Shown piece after piece: positions 45,584 through 57,543 of a stretch of 64,000 bases of DNA. Made by a program: the position numbers and the translations under genes. Positions within the stretch are counted from its first letter, which is position 1, and each line of letters begins with the position of its first letter. Origin of the DNA: Trametes villosa (taxonomy: Eukaryota > Basidiomycota > Agaricomycetes > Polyporales > Polyporaceae); NCBI GenBank assembly GCA_002964805.2, contig PUDQ02000131.1, positions 62,001 to 126,000 on the forward strand, read 5' to 3'. The notes beneath the pieces were generated by a model. The model did no database searches. It was not told the DNA's origin and worked only from the letters and a program-made list of their open reading frames with translations.

Positions 45584-46651
45584 CAAGGGCCTTGGCCAAA
45601 TTTTCTTGAAAAATGGGCGCTTTCTGGCAGTGTTTCGGCCACAGTGTGCCCAGATCTCATCCAAAATGCATGTGTAGCATATCGTTTGGAAGGCATTTCA
45701 AAGCTCTGTTACATGTGGGTGTGTACATCTTTATAAGTCTATTATTACCATCACAATTGAAGGAACACCACCTCTGTAGCACTTGATGGAAGTATCAAGT
45801 GGGAGCTTTTGGCCATATCTTCACCAATTTCTATCTAAATACCATGTGCTGCATACTGTTATACAGGTGCTCTTCAAGTCTATCCAATCAGGGTACTGGA
45901 TGAATTTTTTTTGCACTTGCTCCTGCTACAATGCAGCAATGGACTCATTGTAACACATTGGATAACAGCCTACTGCTGCTAGGGCAGTACTAGCAAACAT
46001 GTGGGGCATAGCATATCTAAGGATATCTACACCCTCTTTGTCCTTTCAAGACATGGCAGCATCCATCTGATTACACTTCTTCCAGTTGAATATCCTTGTG
46101 AATGAGTCATGCTCAGTATTCAGAGTGCCCTCATGCATACACATGGTTTCAATTCTGTTGACCCTATGCAGACCTCTTGACCAGTAGTGGAGCTCCAACT
46201 CACTAGCCAAAAGACTATTCTCTAGGCCACTGTGCAAGAGCCAGCTTTGATTTGAGCTTCTCATTTCTCATCTCAGTGTGATCTATCATTGATCTATCTC
46301 TGTATGCTAGGCTAGTAGTACTGCATACATCTTTTCTACACAGTATAGCACCATTGCCTGCACCTACTCACCTAGGGTTATACAAGTGCCCATTCAGGGG
46401 CATTAGAGGCAGGCTAGCAAGGGATCAGAGTGGCTGTGTGCATGATCTAGTCTCTAACCCTAGATTTTGTAAGGCATTGGGACCCTAACCCTATCTTTGT
46501 ATACAGAGGCTCTATGCGGCGTCTACCTTAACACTAATGACTGATTAGCTGGGTTTCAAAAAATTTTCCCACGGACATTGTTTTCCGTAACGCGCGTTGG
46601 CAGGAAGCTCACCCCATAAGAAACGATTTCTTCGTTCCTCATCCATCGTAA

Positions 46652-47382
46652 TCAGTGAACGCACTGAGTTTGATGAGCGGTTCTTCCCTGGCCTGAAGCA
46701 GTCGAGCGCTGAGCCGGATCACGTCGCTGAGCCTCCAGCTCCTGCCCACGGCCCCGGGCCCATGGCCCCTCCCTATGCTGGCGAGTGCTATGCTCCTGTG
46801 CCGCATTTGGGGGGAGAGGACGACTCCGCCACACCCTCTCCTGCGCCCTCTGCAGCTCCATCTCCATCTCCTCCTCCTGTCGACCATTCTGTTCGCCAGC
46901 AGCATCCTCCCCTCGACTCCATCCCAGAGACCCCCTCGTCACTCCAGTCGCCCCCAGATTTGCCCGTCGTGTCAGGGTCCATGTGGCAGGCCTGCAAGCC
47001 CACACCTGCAATTGCAGACTCTGGGGATAAGGATGAGGATGTCGAGGAAGCTGTCAACTTCGTCTTTGCTCATTCTGAGCTTGATGATGATGAGAAGTGC
47101 GCACTCTTTGTTTCCAAGGCTGAGCCCTTGACGTATGAGGAGGCCATGTGCTGTCCTGATGCGGACAAGTGGTGCAAGGCAATGGACGAGGAGCTGGCAG
47201 GCCATCGCCCCAATGGCAGATGGGAAGTCAATGGCACTTCCCCGGGCCAGCGCTTGAAGTGCAAGGCAGACGGCTCCATCGAGCACTACAAGGCCAGCAG
47301 CTGTTGCAGTTCTGATGCATCAGGTTCCGTCAAATGGCCTGCACCTTATTGCATCATGTTCTGGCCTGGGCCTATGCCGTAA
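46652..47382 (+). pseudogene. Ty1/copia polyprotein fragment
   Basis: An open frame (stop TAA at 47380) begins in the Helentron-like 5' end, but copia similarity starts right after it: SERTEFDERFFPG (the segment after the integrase core), a long Pro/Ser linker (QHPPLDSIPETPSSLQ), an acidic stretch, then the start of the RT domain (EPLTYEEAMCCPDADKW, MDEELAGHRPNGRWEV, KADGSIEHYKA). Similarity stops there: no FDVKxAFL or YVDD. Protease, integrase core, most of RT, RNase H and both LTRs are missing. The left edge coincides with the element end at 46650, so this is the flank into which that element went. Confidence 0.8.
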
Positions 47383-47423
47383 TTCTCCCCCCGGTGAAGC
47401 CTGCGGGCCCTGCTGAATATGGC

Positions 47424-48168
47424 AGGAGCCCCGGGGGATCAGTCTTATCAGCTTGAGATAAGCCCCCTTTGGCTTATCTCTTCCAGATAACACTCTGGGG
47501 AGATCTCCCGCACCCTGGGCGCTTTTTTCATCGGCCCAATTAGGCAGGCTCGCCTCTACCCATCACACTAGGGGCTCTCTCTCCTCGATTACTCGGCGAC
47601 CTCTGGGCGGATTAGCTTCGCAAATGGCGCGTTTTGATCGCATTTTAGGGGCCTACAAGGCACCGCAAACACGAAGACGATCAGGTAAGTACTCACCACC
47701 CTACAAAGCTGTGCAATAGGCAGTTCTGGGCGACACAATCTGGGCGATAGCTCGCCCGTTTCGCGTCGCCCCTATGCGCGTGTGGGCTCCCCAGAAAGCC
47801 CTCATACAAGGCTTTCTAACGAGCCCCTGCGCGCGCGAATCCATCCAGTGGTTGTGACGCTGTCCTCTGCCCACTCTGGGCAGGAGGGCAGGGTCACCTC
47901 CTGCCACCAGATCTTCATGGATTCGTATCGGTAGCCCCTGTACGCTCACTGACATTCTAAAACACGCAGGGCATTCTCTCATCCGACCTCCGGGTGTGGT
48001 GGGACCCCCAGGGAACACCCGGGAGCCTGGCTCTGTGGGCCAGGTTCTGGGCAACGACTTTGCGCATAGCGCAACGGCGTCTTCGCGCGCCGCCACGATA
48101 TGCATATCCCCAGAAAGCTGTGTTCAGCAGCTTTCCGTCGGTATGCTCATTGTGGCGATCCGACCGCT
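47424..48168 (+). repeat. 0.75-kb interspersed repeat R, copy 1 (gene-like, with conserved splice sites)
   Basis: Matches the inverse of 51329-52081 from AGGAGCCC(C)GGGGG to GATCCGACCGCT. The + strand has a possible first exon (ATG 47624, MARFDRILGAYKAP) ending at TCAG|GTAAGTACTC (47685), and a possible acceptor CACGCAG (47969). A stretch read GNDFAHSATASSRAATICI, then SPESCVQQLSVGMLIVAIR, is conserved between the copies. It may be an unclassified transposon or a duplicated gene fragment. No terminal repeats or target duplications were found. Confidence 0.5.
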
Positions 48169-48836
48169 CTTTGTTGCGCAGTCCCCACTCCACCTCCCCA
48201 TGTCATTCCCTCCCTCCCTTCCCCTCCCTTCTTCTAGCTTCCACCTGAGGCCTCTCAAAACTCGTTTATTAGGCTCTCCCATATGCTTTGTACACTAAAT
48301 GGTCGACCACAGGCCCATATATTCCCTCTGATCCCCAGTAATTTGACACTGCCTGTTTGCAGCACAGAATGCACAACATTATGCTCCATTTAGCTATGAA
48401 GGGAGGTCTGGGTTGGACTACAAATAGCTCGGGTACATAGGGGTAGCCTATAGCTCTCTATAGCATCCGGAATGAAGGAAAACGGGGAGAAACCTGCAGA
48501 GATACACATTTTACTATTCTACAGGGGCATACCACAGTGTTGCAGTATGTGCAAGCCCCAGGCAGCCGCCGAGACCGTCTTAAGACGGCCTGTGGCTGAG
48601 CGCTCTCCGAGGAGATCTTGTCCATAGCTCCCTCAGGAAAGCTTGCATAGCCCTCAAACTTTGCAGGATAGTAGCTACGCAGTACAACTAATGGGATCTG
48701 TATTTTCAGGCTAATCGGGTGGGAGGAGGGTCAGGGAGGGTGCTGGAAAGTGCACCCCTTGTTGAAGCAACTGATAAGCACACAGTCGGGCAGTGAGGGG
48801 TAAGGGCTCTAATCACACTTCATATATGTACTATGA
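48169..48836. other. No gene recognised
   Basis: Mixed-composition sequence. It holds a perfect 14-bp palindrome CCGTCTTAAGACGG at 48575-48588 and no ORF worth calling. Confidence 0.4.
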
Positions 48837-51207
48837 CTTTGGGGGAGAGGGCCAATACTGGCATGTCCGATTGATGGGATAATGCACAAGATTTCTATCA
48901 TATGTCAACAGTACACTCAAGGGCTATTGGTGTGCATTGGTAGGTGGTGTCAATGTCAAAATAACCTTGAAATGCCTCTCAAAAAAACTCTGCACCTCAG
49001 CAGCGAGATACATTCAGAAGTAGGTGAAAAACCAGTGTTGTTTTGAGCCATCATGTTATTTTTTTGTGAATGCTAGGAGCATATACTCAACCCAGAAGGA
49101 ATCTGCTCACATCCGAGTAATAGGGTGCACAATTCTCCCAGAAAAACTGCACAATGGTAACTTAGAGCATTTCTCTGTTTAGGCTACACTGACATATTCC
49201 TCTCCTAACCATCCTACTAGCACCATTTTTGGTCTTGGCATCCAGTTCATGGGATAGTGGAGAGCCCTTACCAAAGCTTAAGTAAGGGAGAGTAGCTGAT
49301 GTTAAGCTGGGAAATTGGTCATTGAAGAATCACTAGGTCATGTCAACAGTATAGCCTGCAGGCTGTCATCATCTAACTAGACTTGATATTTTATGCATCA
49401 GTAATAGTCAACAGCTTTGTTCTTCAGACACCTTTAGATTGGTGTTGCGTGCTAGCTAGCCCTATCATCATATTGAAAGTGGCTGTACTACAGTGACATG
49501 ATCAATGTGAGACATCAACAGATATTACAGCCCACTAGGGTAATCTTTTGATATTCCTGGAGTGTCTGGTGGCTTTTGTGACATAGAGCCTCCCCCATCA
49601 GGTAGATATTGAGAACCTGAATCAAATGTTCCATAACACTCCCAGGGTTTGTGCATCATATACTACAGTATGGTTAAAGCTGAATGCGCCTAAGTTTAAC
49701 ACTAATGGGAATTTATTGCACTCATAGACAGTGCTACAGTGGGTATTACACCATACTGTATGCACCATCAGATTCTAATCACTCATAGCTTCCTGAAAAT
49801 ACCACTTACATCATAGGTGGACTATTAGAGGGCCACTATGCCTCATAAACAGAGGCACATCAGAGTAAACCTTGTTTTTCTCCATGGTCTCCTTATCAAA
49901 TAGTGTATTTCTTTGCTTCATAATTCTCTACTAGTCAAGGGCTACACAGTGTGATTGCTTTTGTGGGTCTATATGCTCTAGTTGCTCCAAAAAGCGATAT
50001 TTCTGCAATATAAAGCAAGACTTCTGGAGCCTTTTCTTGCTGCAAAATAAGCGCCCAAACGGCGAAATATGGCTAATTCCGTTCAGCGCTAGTAGAAGTC
50101 CCAGCCCAGCGACTTCTACTAGCGCCCAAGGGCCTTAGCCAAATTTTCTTGAAAAATGAGTGCTTTTTGCGATATTTTGGCCATAGCTCATTCATTTTCT
50201 ATCCAAATTACAAGTGTTGTATACCGTTGGGAAAGAGTCTATGAGGGCTATCAAATGGTGGCAACCAAGAGTGGCATTGCATATCACAATGCATGGCATT
50301 CAGCGAATTACTGCTTGAAAGGGTTCACTAAGGGCCATAATGGCCACTGCTTTGCTCATACCTCCTCCAGCGTGCATCTAAATTGCATGGTCATATACCA
50401 TTAGGATGCTGCTTCAAAGCTCTATCTGATTAGGGTATGAGTGTTCTGCCTAAGCTTCTCTGGTTCCAATATCTGACACAATCTCAGTTTTTATCAGCCT
50501 GTAAGAACCTCTACAAGCCAGAGAGACATTGATTGCAGTATAGAGCTACCAATTAGGCTGCTGTACAAGCCTAAAGACCAAGGATACCCCACAGTGCACC
50601 TTGGCCTATCCAACAACAATGATTAGCCAGGGTGGCACTTGTAGTGAGCTACCTACCCTAGGTTTGTACCAGAGCCTGCAGTGTTTTCCTGATAAAGCAT
50701 TGCTCTTCACTAACCTGATTGTTTACTACTCTGGTATACATTACTAAAGTATAGTTATAACACACAGCTATCTACCTAATGTTACCATGGTGTGATGCCA
50801 TATCACTATGACTATCACTATGACAGTGCCAAATTGTATACAATGTGTTACTCCCTATAGAAGCACTGTTAGCACCCTCTCCTGTCTCAGATAGTGGTTG
50901 GCAAAGTGATTGCCCATGCTGTGCCACCTAGGGTTACACAGGCGCTCACCCATGAGCATTAGAGCAAAGTTAGCACAGTAGTCAGAGTGGCTGTGTGCAT
51001 GATCTAGCCTCTAACCCTAGAGTTTCTAATGGATGCGGACCCTAACCTCAAGTTTGTATGTGGAAGTTGTATGTGGCGCTTATTTCAGATCTAATGTTTT
51101 GTTAGCTGAGATTGAAAATATTTTCCCACGGGGTCAGATTGGCGTTACAGAATTTGGCTGGGAGCTCACCCCATAAGAAACGATTTTTTTGTTCCTCATC
51201 AATCGTA
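48837..51207 (-). mobile_element. Helentron-like element with complete ends, short subfamily, 2.37 kb
   Basis: The 3' terminus is at 48837-48878 and the 5' terminus ends at 51207 (minus strand TACGATTGATGAGG), flanked by A48836 and A51208. It shares its 3' 1.2 kb with the truncated copy at 24663-26063. Only the third hairpin position is present (50086-50125). Non-autonomous. Confidence 0.83.
50086..50125. repeat. Hairpin cassette, third position
   Basis: GCGCTAGTAGAAGTC pairs with GACTTCTACTAGCGC around a 10-nt loop. Confidence 0.88.
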
Positions 51208-51328
51208 ATACAATACATTGACCATCTGAAGCAGGAATCAGGCAAAACGGTCGGGAAACAAGGGAGTAGTGTATGAGGGAAGGCCCTGAAGGGTGTAACA
51301 GGAAGGGGAGGTCGACGTGTCGCACCCA
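51208..51328. other. Short spacer between element and repeat R
   Basis: No feature recognised; it contains the flank of the insertion at 51207. Confidence 0.4.
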
Positions 51329-52081
51329 GCGGTCGGATCGCCACAATAAGCATACCAACGGAAAGCTGCTGAACACAGCTTTCCGGGGATATGCATATCG
51401 TGGTGGCGCGCGAAGACGCCGTTGCGCTATGTCCAAAATCGTTGCCCAGGGTCTGGCCCAGAGAGCCAAGCTCCCGGGCCTTCCCTGGGGGTCCCACCAT
51501 GCCAGGGGGTCGAATGAGGACATGCCCTACACACTTGAGAAGGTTAGTGAACGTATGGGGGGCAGCCGATGCAAATCCACGGAGATCTGGGGCAGGGAGG
51601 TTACCCTGCCCTCCTGCCCAGAGTGGATGGAGGGCAGCGTCGCAACCGTTGCACCAAACTGCGCGCGCGGGGGCTCGTTGGAAAGCCCTGTATAAGGGCT
51701 TTCTGGGGAGCCCGTGCGCACGCAAGGGCGATGCAAAACGGGCGAGCTATCGCCCAGATCGCGTCGCCCAGAACTGCCTATTGCACAGCTTTGTAGGGTG
51801 GTGAGTACTTACCTGATCGTCTTTGCGTTTGCGGCATCCTGTAGCCCTTGAAAATGCGAACGTAACAAGCCACTTGCCAGGCAGATTCGTGCAGGTGTCG
51901 CCAAGAAATTGAGCAAAGAGTGGCCCATAGTGTGGTAGGTAGAGGCAGGCCTGCCTAATCAGGATGTGGCTGATTAAAAAAAGTGCCCAGGGGCGCCGGA
52001 GATCTGCTAGCAGTGCTATCTAGCCAATATAAGCCCAATGAGCTTATCTCGGGCTGATAGCACTGCTGCCCCCGGGCTCCT
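51329..52081 (-). repeat. 0.75-kb interspersed repeat R, copy 2 (inverted)
   Basis: Inverse of copy 1. The donor (AG|GTAAGTACTC on the minus strand at 51812) and the protein-like stretch LGNDFGHSATASSRATTICI are kept. Changes between the copies inside that stretch look moderate and do not break the frame. The minus-strand frame happens to run on into the neighbouring Helentron-like end, which is coincidental. Confidence 0.5.
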
Positions 52082-54130
52082 ACAGTAAGGCCAGAAGACA
52101 TTTGCCACAGAGTACAAGGAGTGCTCAATATGTTACACACAGGGCAAGCAATGTACACAGGACACTGCCCTGATTGAGTGAGTATTCATGTCCCTTTGTT
52201 GCAATTGTCTTATTAGGAACATTTTCTACAGCATTGTGAGCAACTGATTCGATTTTTGGCATCTGATTGAAGGAGTATTTCAGTCTTGCTTACTGATAAT
52301 TGAACACCATAGCATAGAAGGGCTGGCCTTACTGACTATATCTCCAGATGTTTGAACACTAGTATTGCTCAAGCTTCTTGTGATAGTTTGATCTCCTTTC
52401 TTGCTGGCTTATTGAATTTCCAAGTCATCCTTCTGGCGTTTCCATAGAGATTTTATCAGCAGAAACAACCTAACACAACTTGAAACTTACCTGATGTAGC
52501 AGATACATATCAGATGCAGCTATAGATCTGAGGGAATGAACTTGGTATGTTATCGTCACTGTTATCAATAACATAATGGACTACTTGAATGTAGGGGCAT
52601 TTTTGTGTCTATTTCACCTGCAGTAACACTCAATCAGCATATCAACAAGGGTTTACTTTATTAGCTTGTTATGTACAAGAGCTGATCTAACACTACTAAT
52701 GGTTTCAAGGACTGTAACCATGGTTGGGATATTGAGTGTGCCCCATTGGACAGATCTTGAATATCTGAATCTGATGACATATATCACTGCAGGGGTTTGT
52801 GCACAAAGGACTAAGATGTAAGCCAGCAAAGCTCAATGTGGCTGAACTGTGACACTAATAGGGAATTCTTGCTCCAATTGTGAGTGCTATAGTGGACATT
52901 ACATTGTCCTTTTTACATAGTGTGATCCTACCCATAGATAGTTTCCTGCCAACACTTGTTTCACTTGATTTGGACTACCTGAGCTTGAGATATCAAGGGA
53001 ATTGTGTGAGATTCTGCGTTCCCTGCCATCAGCTTTGGCTTTGTTTGTTTTCAGCCACAGCTGACATAAATAACCCTCCTCTCCTCTTGATATATTATAA
53101 TCAACATAATGTAACACCTCAGCATTTGTCTGCCTAGCACACTACAGGAGGTGTTTCATTGACTGGGCCATAGTATCATGCTAAAAACCCTGGACAAATT
53201 GATTATACTATACACTGCTGCCATTTTGAGCACAATTTGTGTGTTTATGCAGCCTGTGATCACTCTGACAACAAATGGCATATCCCATTAAATAGTTATT
53301 GAAAGGCTGAATCCAACGGTATATAATACTTGGGGGGTTTGTGCACATTATAATGAGATATGAGCCATATAAGTTGAATGTGGCTGAATTGTGGCACTAA
53401 TGGGGAATTGAAGTTCTAATCATGACTGCCATAATAAATACTGCATCACCATTTGTACACTGTTGGATTCTAGTCAATGATAGCTTTCTAATGACATATG
53501 ATACATGATATTTGGACTATCTAGTGGCCCAAGATGAAAGCATTTGTGTTGGGAGCCAAACATGTACAAAGCGGGAGGCACGCTGACACGGATTCGTGTT
53601 GTCGTGCCTCCCGCTTTGTACTTGTTTGTTCTCAGCCACAGCTTACATTATTGCCCCCTCCTCTACTTCTTTTGACCCACTGCTCCTCCTGTTCTGCTTC
53701 AAACGGCATGTGTCATATACCGCTATGAAGGTGCTCCTGAGCTCTACGATATGGGGGTACTAATGTGTATCAATGACTATCATCTTCTCTATAAAACATC
53801 ATTAGAAGGACACATAAACTTACTCGGCCGGTACAGCAGTGTACAGTCAATCCAAATTGATGACTAGAATCCCATTTGACTCTGCTTATATGTATGCAAT
53901 TTATATACTGGTGGTGTAGTTGCGCTACAAGCACCTCTTTGTCCCTTAGAACCACTAATGTTTTATTCACTCAAACAAAAGCAGTAAATCACTGTTTACA
54001 CAGTAGTCACCTTACTATATTGAGTATAGCTTTGCTCCATAATATGCTAGTGGTCAAGGGCTACCTGATGCAATTGCTCCTGTGGATCTATACCCTTGGG
54101 TTATTGCACTAAAGCGGTTTTATAACATGG
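52082..54130 (-). mobile_element. Helentron-like element, both ends missing
   Basis: Family sequence starts abruptly at CAGTAAGGCCAGAAGACATT (compare the inverse of about 29550) and ends at GCACTAAAGCGGTTTTATAACATGG. Neither terminus is present. It carries the half hairpin at 53016-53045 and the full type 1 hairpin at 53564-53621. Confidence 0.75.
53564..53621. repeat. Hairpin cassette, inner stem type 1, compensated variant
   Basis: Appears to be the exact inverse of 31305-31362 over the inner stem, including the A-T for G-C pair exchange (ACACGGATTCGTGT). Confidence 0.9.
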
Positions 54131-54420
54131 CACTCCGGGCAGACCTGGACTATGCGCGCCCAACATGTAGCAATCACTGTTAAGAACCATTAGCATACGA
54201 CCATTTCAACAACGAGTGGCCCACCGTCATTTGAATAAGAAGCGGTACATTACCGTTTAAAACTCGGGTTACATTACAATGGCATTATTGGGACGCAAAC
54301 ACGCGTTAAACTCTAATTGCGAGCCAGTGTTGGGGCACACATTGCCTCGTCCGTCCACGCTCAGCTGCTTTACACTTACACGACCACCACGTACTACAGC
54401 CAGTAAGCTCCACCACTTAC

Positions 54421-55247
54421 ATGCCACCATCCGTGTTTGACATATCCCATTCTACAATGGCACCCGTGCCGAGCGAGGTCTCCCAGTGGTTTAGTCGCGT
54501 CTATCTGGGCACAGTCGTCAACTTGGTACGTAACCCACTTGCTGCATTGTCTATTGTGTTGACTGATGTTGTATAGACGTGGCTCAATGTGTCGTACAAT
54601 CGCGTCCAGGCGATATATGAATATGATCCCGCAACTGAGATGCAGGACATCATCAACACCATCAACAGGGAGTTGATGAAGTTGGATCTCACCGTTTCTA
54701 GCCAACGTCGTTGGTGCCCGTACAGCCGCTCTTGAGCACTTGGTATTAGTAGAGATTGTCAGCATCATGGAGGTAGGCGTGTCCGCAGTCGATCTACTTG
54801 GCGTGTACAGAGCATGCAAGGAACATCGCCTACACGCAGTGCTGCACAGCGTGTATGGTGACAAACACAACTGCCCCGGACCCGGGGAGTTCCCCAGATA
54901 CCCCTGCTTGATGCTGAAGTTCGAGCTCAGTGATGGCACACACATTATTCCTGGCATTGAGGTAAAGCACCTCTCGTGCCTGGAGCTCGGCGAAACTCCG
55001 TTGGGGTTCAAGGTAAGTGACAACAATACTATACCAGCCCTTGACCATGAGACTAACATGTGTGGTGTAGATGCTTATCAACAGCACCTCAATCCGCCTT
55101 GCCAATGCGTTCTTGGAGCCGGAGAATGTAACGGTGGCCGCGACACACGCAAGGACATCAACCGCAACTCCACGCTTTACCGGGCGCTCAGGGATTGTCT
55201 TTAGTATGTCGGCTGTCATAGTGCCCTTCTTGAATCCAGTAGATTGA
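54421..55247 (+). pseudogene. Three-exon gene of unknown function, one apparent frameshift
   Basis: Exon 1 is 54421-54525 (MPPSVFDISHSTMAPVP..), exon 2 54577-55012, exon 3 55071-55247 (TGA). The introns are 51 and 58 nt with good sites (TTG|GTACGT..TATAG, AAG|GTAAGT..TGTAG). The frame agrees across both junctions, but exon 2 changes frame once near 54680: upstream it reads RVQAIYEYDPATEMQD, downstream ANVVGARTAALEHLVLVEI, then MEVGVSAVDLLGVYRACKEH and KFELSDGTHIIPGIEV. No signal peptide, membrane segment or known domain is evident. The region is GC-richer than the elements on both sides. A 221-codon minus-strand ORF overlaps it, but splice signals favour the plus strand. Either a recently broken gene or a sequence error. 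Confidence 0.5.
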
Positions 55248-55639
55248 CACGATTCATGCAGCAATGACTGAGAGTATCTGGCATACACCTGACGACGACA
55301 CCACCAATCGGGTCTGTTCTGACAAAGCAAAAGCAGGCACACCGCTGCTGTAGCGGAGCTAGATAACCACTGGTTCGGAATGGATGTGATGTATAATATA
55401 GAGATTGTGTTGTGTAGCCATGGTCTGGTAGATTGGACTTCGCGTGTTTGATGCTATCTGGGTACCACATTCGGTGTAGCAGTAACAACAATGACTATGT
55501 ACTTCTAGTAGTAAGGGCGGAAATGTACTTTGCGTGCTTCTCGGACGTCGCACAGAACACAAGGGTTGAAGTAGGTGCTAGCGTGCATTCAGCAGTCCCA
55601 TACTGGACTTTCCGGTGCCCGCCATGCCCCCAAGATACA
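55248..55639. other. No gene recognised
   Basis: Non-repeat island up to the next element. A minus-strand open stretch (55491-55216) has no recognisable similarity. Confidence 0.35.
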
Positions 55640-57542
55640 CTTGGGGGAAGAGGGCCAATACTGGCATATCCGATTGATGAGGTGTTGTAGAAGATTTTGA
55701 TTATATGTTAACACCTCTTTCTACACTAAAAAGCTGATATGGAGCATTGCATAGTGTCACCTTGATTCAAGGCCTTGATGTACCTCCATATGTTGAGATC
55801 CAAGATTCACTGACAACACCATGTTAATTTGGATCTGCATATTGCTCATTGCAGCAAGGCCACAAAATATGTGCTTGACTCCCCTGGGCATGCTTTATTT
55901 CCTATGGATAGAGCAGTGAGCATACATGTCCATTTGTGGCAATTGTCTCATTAGGTGGCAGCCCCTACAGAACTCCTAGCAATTGATGTTACTGTCTGTG
56001 TTTGATTGAGCTGTACTGGATGTATAATCATATATTACTGAATGAATAAACACAAGTTTTGCTTCTAAGCACTGTGGATGAGTATCTGTTCTCAGTTCAT
56101 TTTTATAAGGTATGACATTCCCCAACAACAGTTATTGCAAATTGGCATTGGTGTCATAGAGCTCAGCTTGTGGGCAAATACTGGTTAAACAGCTTTTTAT
56201 GGTGATTCAGTCGGGTTTCTTGTTAATTATACTGTCTTATCCATTTGTGAAATCATGCTACTAGCATTCCTAGACCATTAGCAGAGACAGCTCAACAAGA
56301 TTGGTGCCTTTGCTCAGCATAGCAGGACAGCCTGCACTGTGATATATGTTCAATGCAGCCAGTGAAATCAGCTACTATCCATCTAAGCAACTGATAATTG
56401 AATGGTCACTTGAGTAGAGAAACAGCTACAAGATTGGTTTACTATCTTTACTATTAATGACAGCTTATGACTCCCCGCTCTTGCCCTCCATTCCCCGGAT
56501 CCCAGTGTTGTGTACCCACTGCCACATTAGCTGACCTACCTGAGAGAGCCATTTTCAAGTATTTTAAACTGTCAGGAAGGTGTTTCTGAGAGCTATCAAA
56601 TGGTGCTGAGAAATAATGGCATTGCATTGCACAATGCACAGGGTTCAGCAAAATACTGCTTGAAAGTGTCTACTAAAAGCCATGATGGCCACTTCTCGGC
56701 TCACACCTCCTACAGTGTATATCTAAATTGCATGCATTATATATCATTATGAAGCTGCTCTGAAGCTCTACCTGATGAGGGTGCAGTGCTATAGCTTAAT
56801 CCCTTGATAGTCCATAATTATGCAATCATTGCTGTTTATATCATTCAATAGAAGCCTGTAGCAGCTAGTAAGGCACTGACTATGATACTAAGTTGTCAAG
56901 ACTATGGTACATGTAAACATATGATGTACAACACTCAACACATCTACCAATCAAGCCATTGTAGTGTTCTAGTACAGTGCACTGTAGTCCATCTAGCAAC
57001 TGCCTGCACTACATCTTTACACTAGGGCATGTAGACTTTGCCTATTTGAGTATTGAGCTTGGCTGTTGTGATTGTTCTTATCACCCTAGTGTACATAAGT
57101 GAACTTTGGTTGTAGGAAAGGGGTAACTATGGTCAACACAGTGCAATACCATATTGCTACTACTATTCTACTTTCAAGGGACAAGCAATGCGTATGCCCC
57201 TATAGAAAACCCTCTGATGCTTAAGGTAGCAGTTGTCAGAGTGACTGCCCATGCTGTGCCACCTAAGGTTACACAGGCGCCCATTGATGAGCATCAGAGC
57301 AAACTTAGCACAGCGGTCAGAGTGGCTGTGTGGGTGATCTGGTCTCTAACCCTAAAGTTTCTAATGGATGGGGACCCTAACCCTAGGTTTGTATGTGGAA
57401 GTTGTATGTGGCGCTTATTTCAGATCTAATGATTTGTTAGCTGAGATTGAAAATAATTTCCCACGGGGTCGACTTTCCGTGATGCGAGTTGGCGGGGAGC
57501 TCACCCCATCGTAAATGATTTCTTTGTTCCTCATCAATTGTA
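55640..57542 (-). mobile_element. Helentron-like element with complete ends, 1.9 kb
   Basis: The 3' terminus is at 55640-55682 and the 5' terminus ends at 57542 (minus strand TACAATTGATGAGG), flanked by A55639 and A57543. An internal deletion joins the 3' third to sequence matching 21874-22060 almost base for base, starting TTTCAAGTATTTTAAACTGT at about 56553. No hairpins remain. Non-autonomous. Confidence 0.82.
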
Positions 57543-57543
57543 A

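Larger units (their letters stand above)
43814..46650 (-). mobile_element. 5' part of a coding Helentron-like element (leader of the RepHel N-terminal gene)
   Basis: The 5' terminus ends at 46650 (minus strand TACGATGGATGAGG), preceded on that strand by T. The 2.8-kb noncoding leader carries hairpins at 44355-44412 (type 2), 44909-44961 (type 1, shortened) and 45541-45583 (third position), then the RepHel start at 43813. In this copy the noncoding body lies between the 5' end and the gene, so it is a leader, not a 3' region. The 3' end is not in place, being interrupted at 42577. Confidence 0.78.

Noticed and set aside
51102..51725. 207-codon minus-strand ORF
   Set aside because: It runs from repeat R copy 2 into the Helentron-like 5' end; the last part translates the terminal repeat itself, so the fusion is accidental.
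11489..53621. CRISPR-like array from regularly recurring palindromes
   Set aside because: Spacing is kilobases, not tens of bases; the repeats sit inside transposon copies in a eukaryote-like sequence with no cas genes.
54394..55059. 221-codon minus-strand ORF
   Set aside because: Two good introns and continuous coding on the plus strand explain the region better; the minus protein has no recognisable feature. Not fully excluded.
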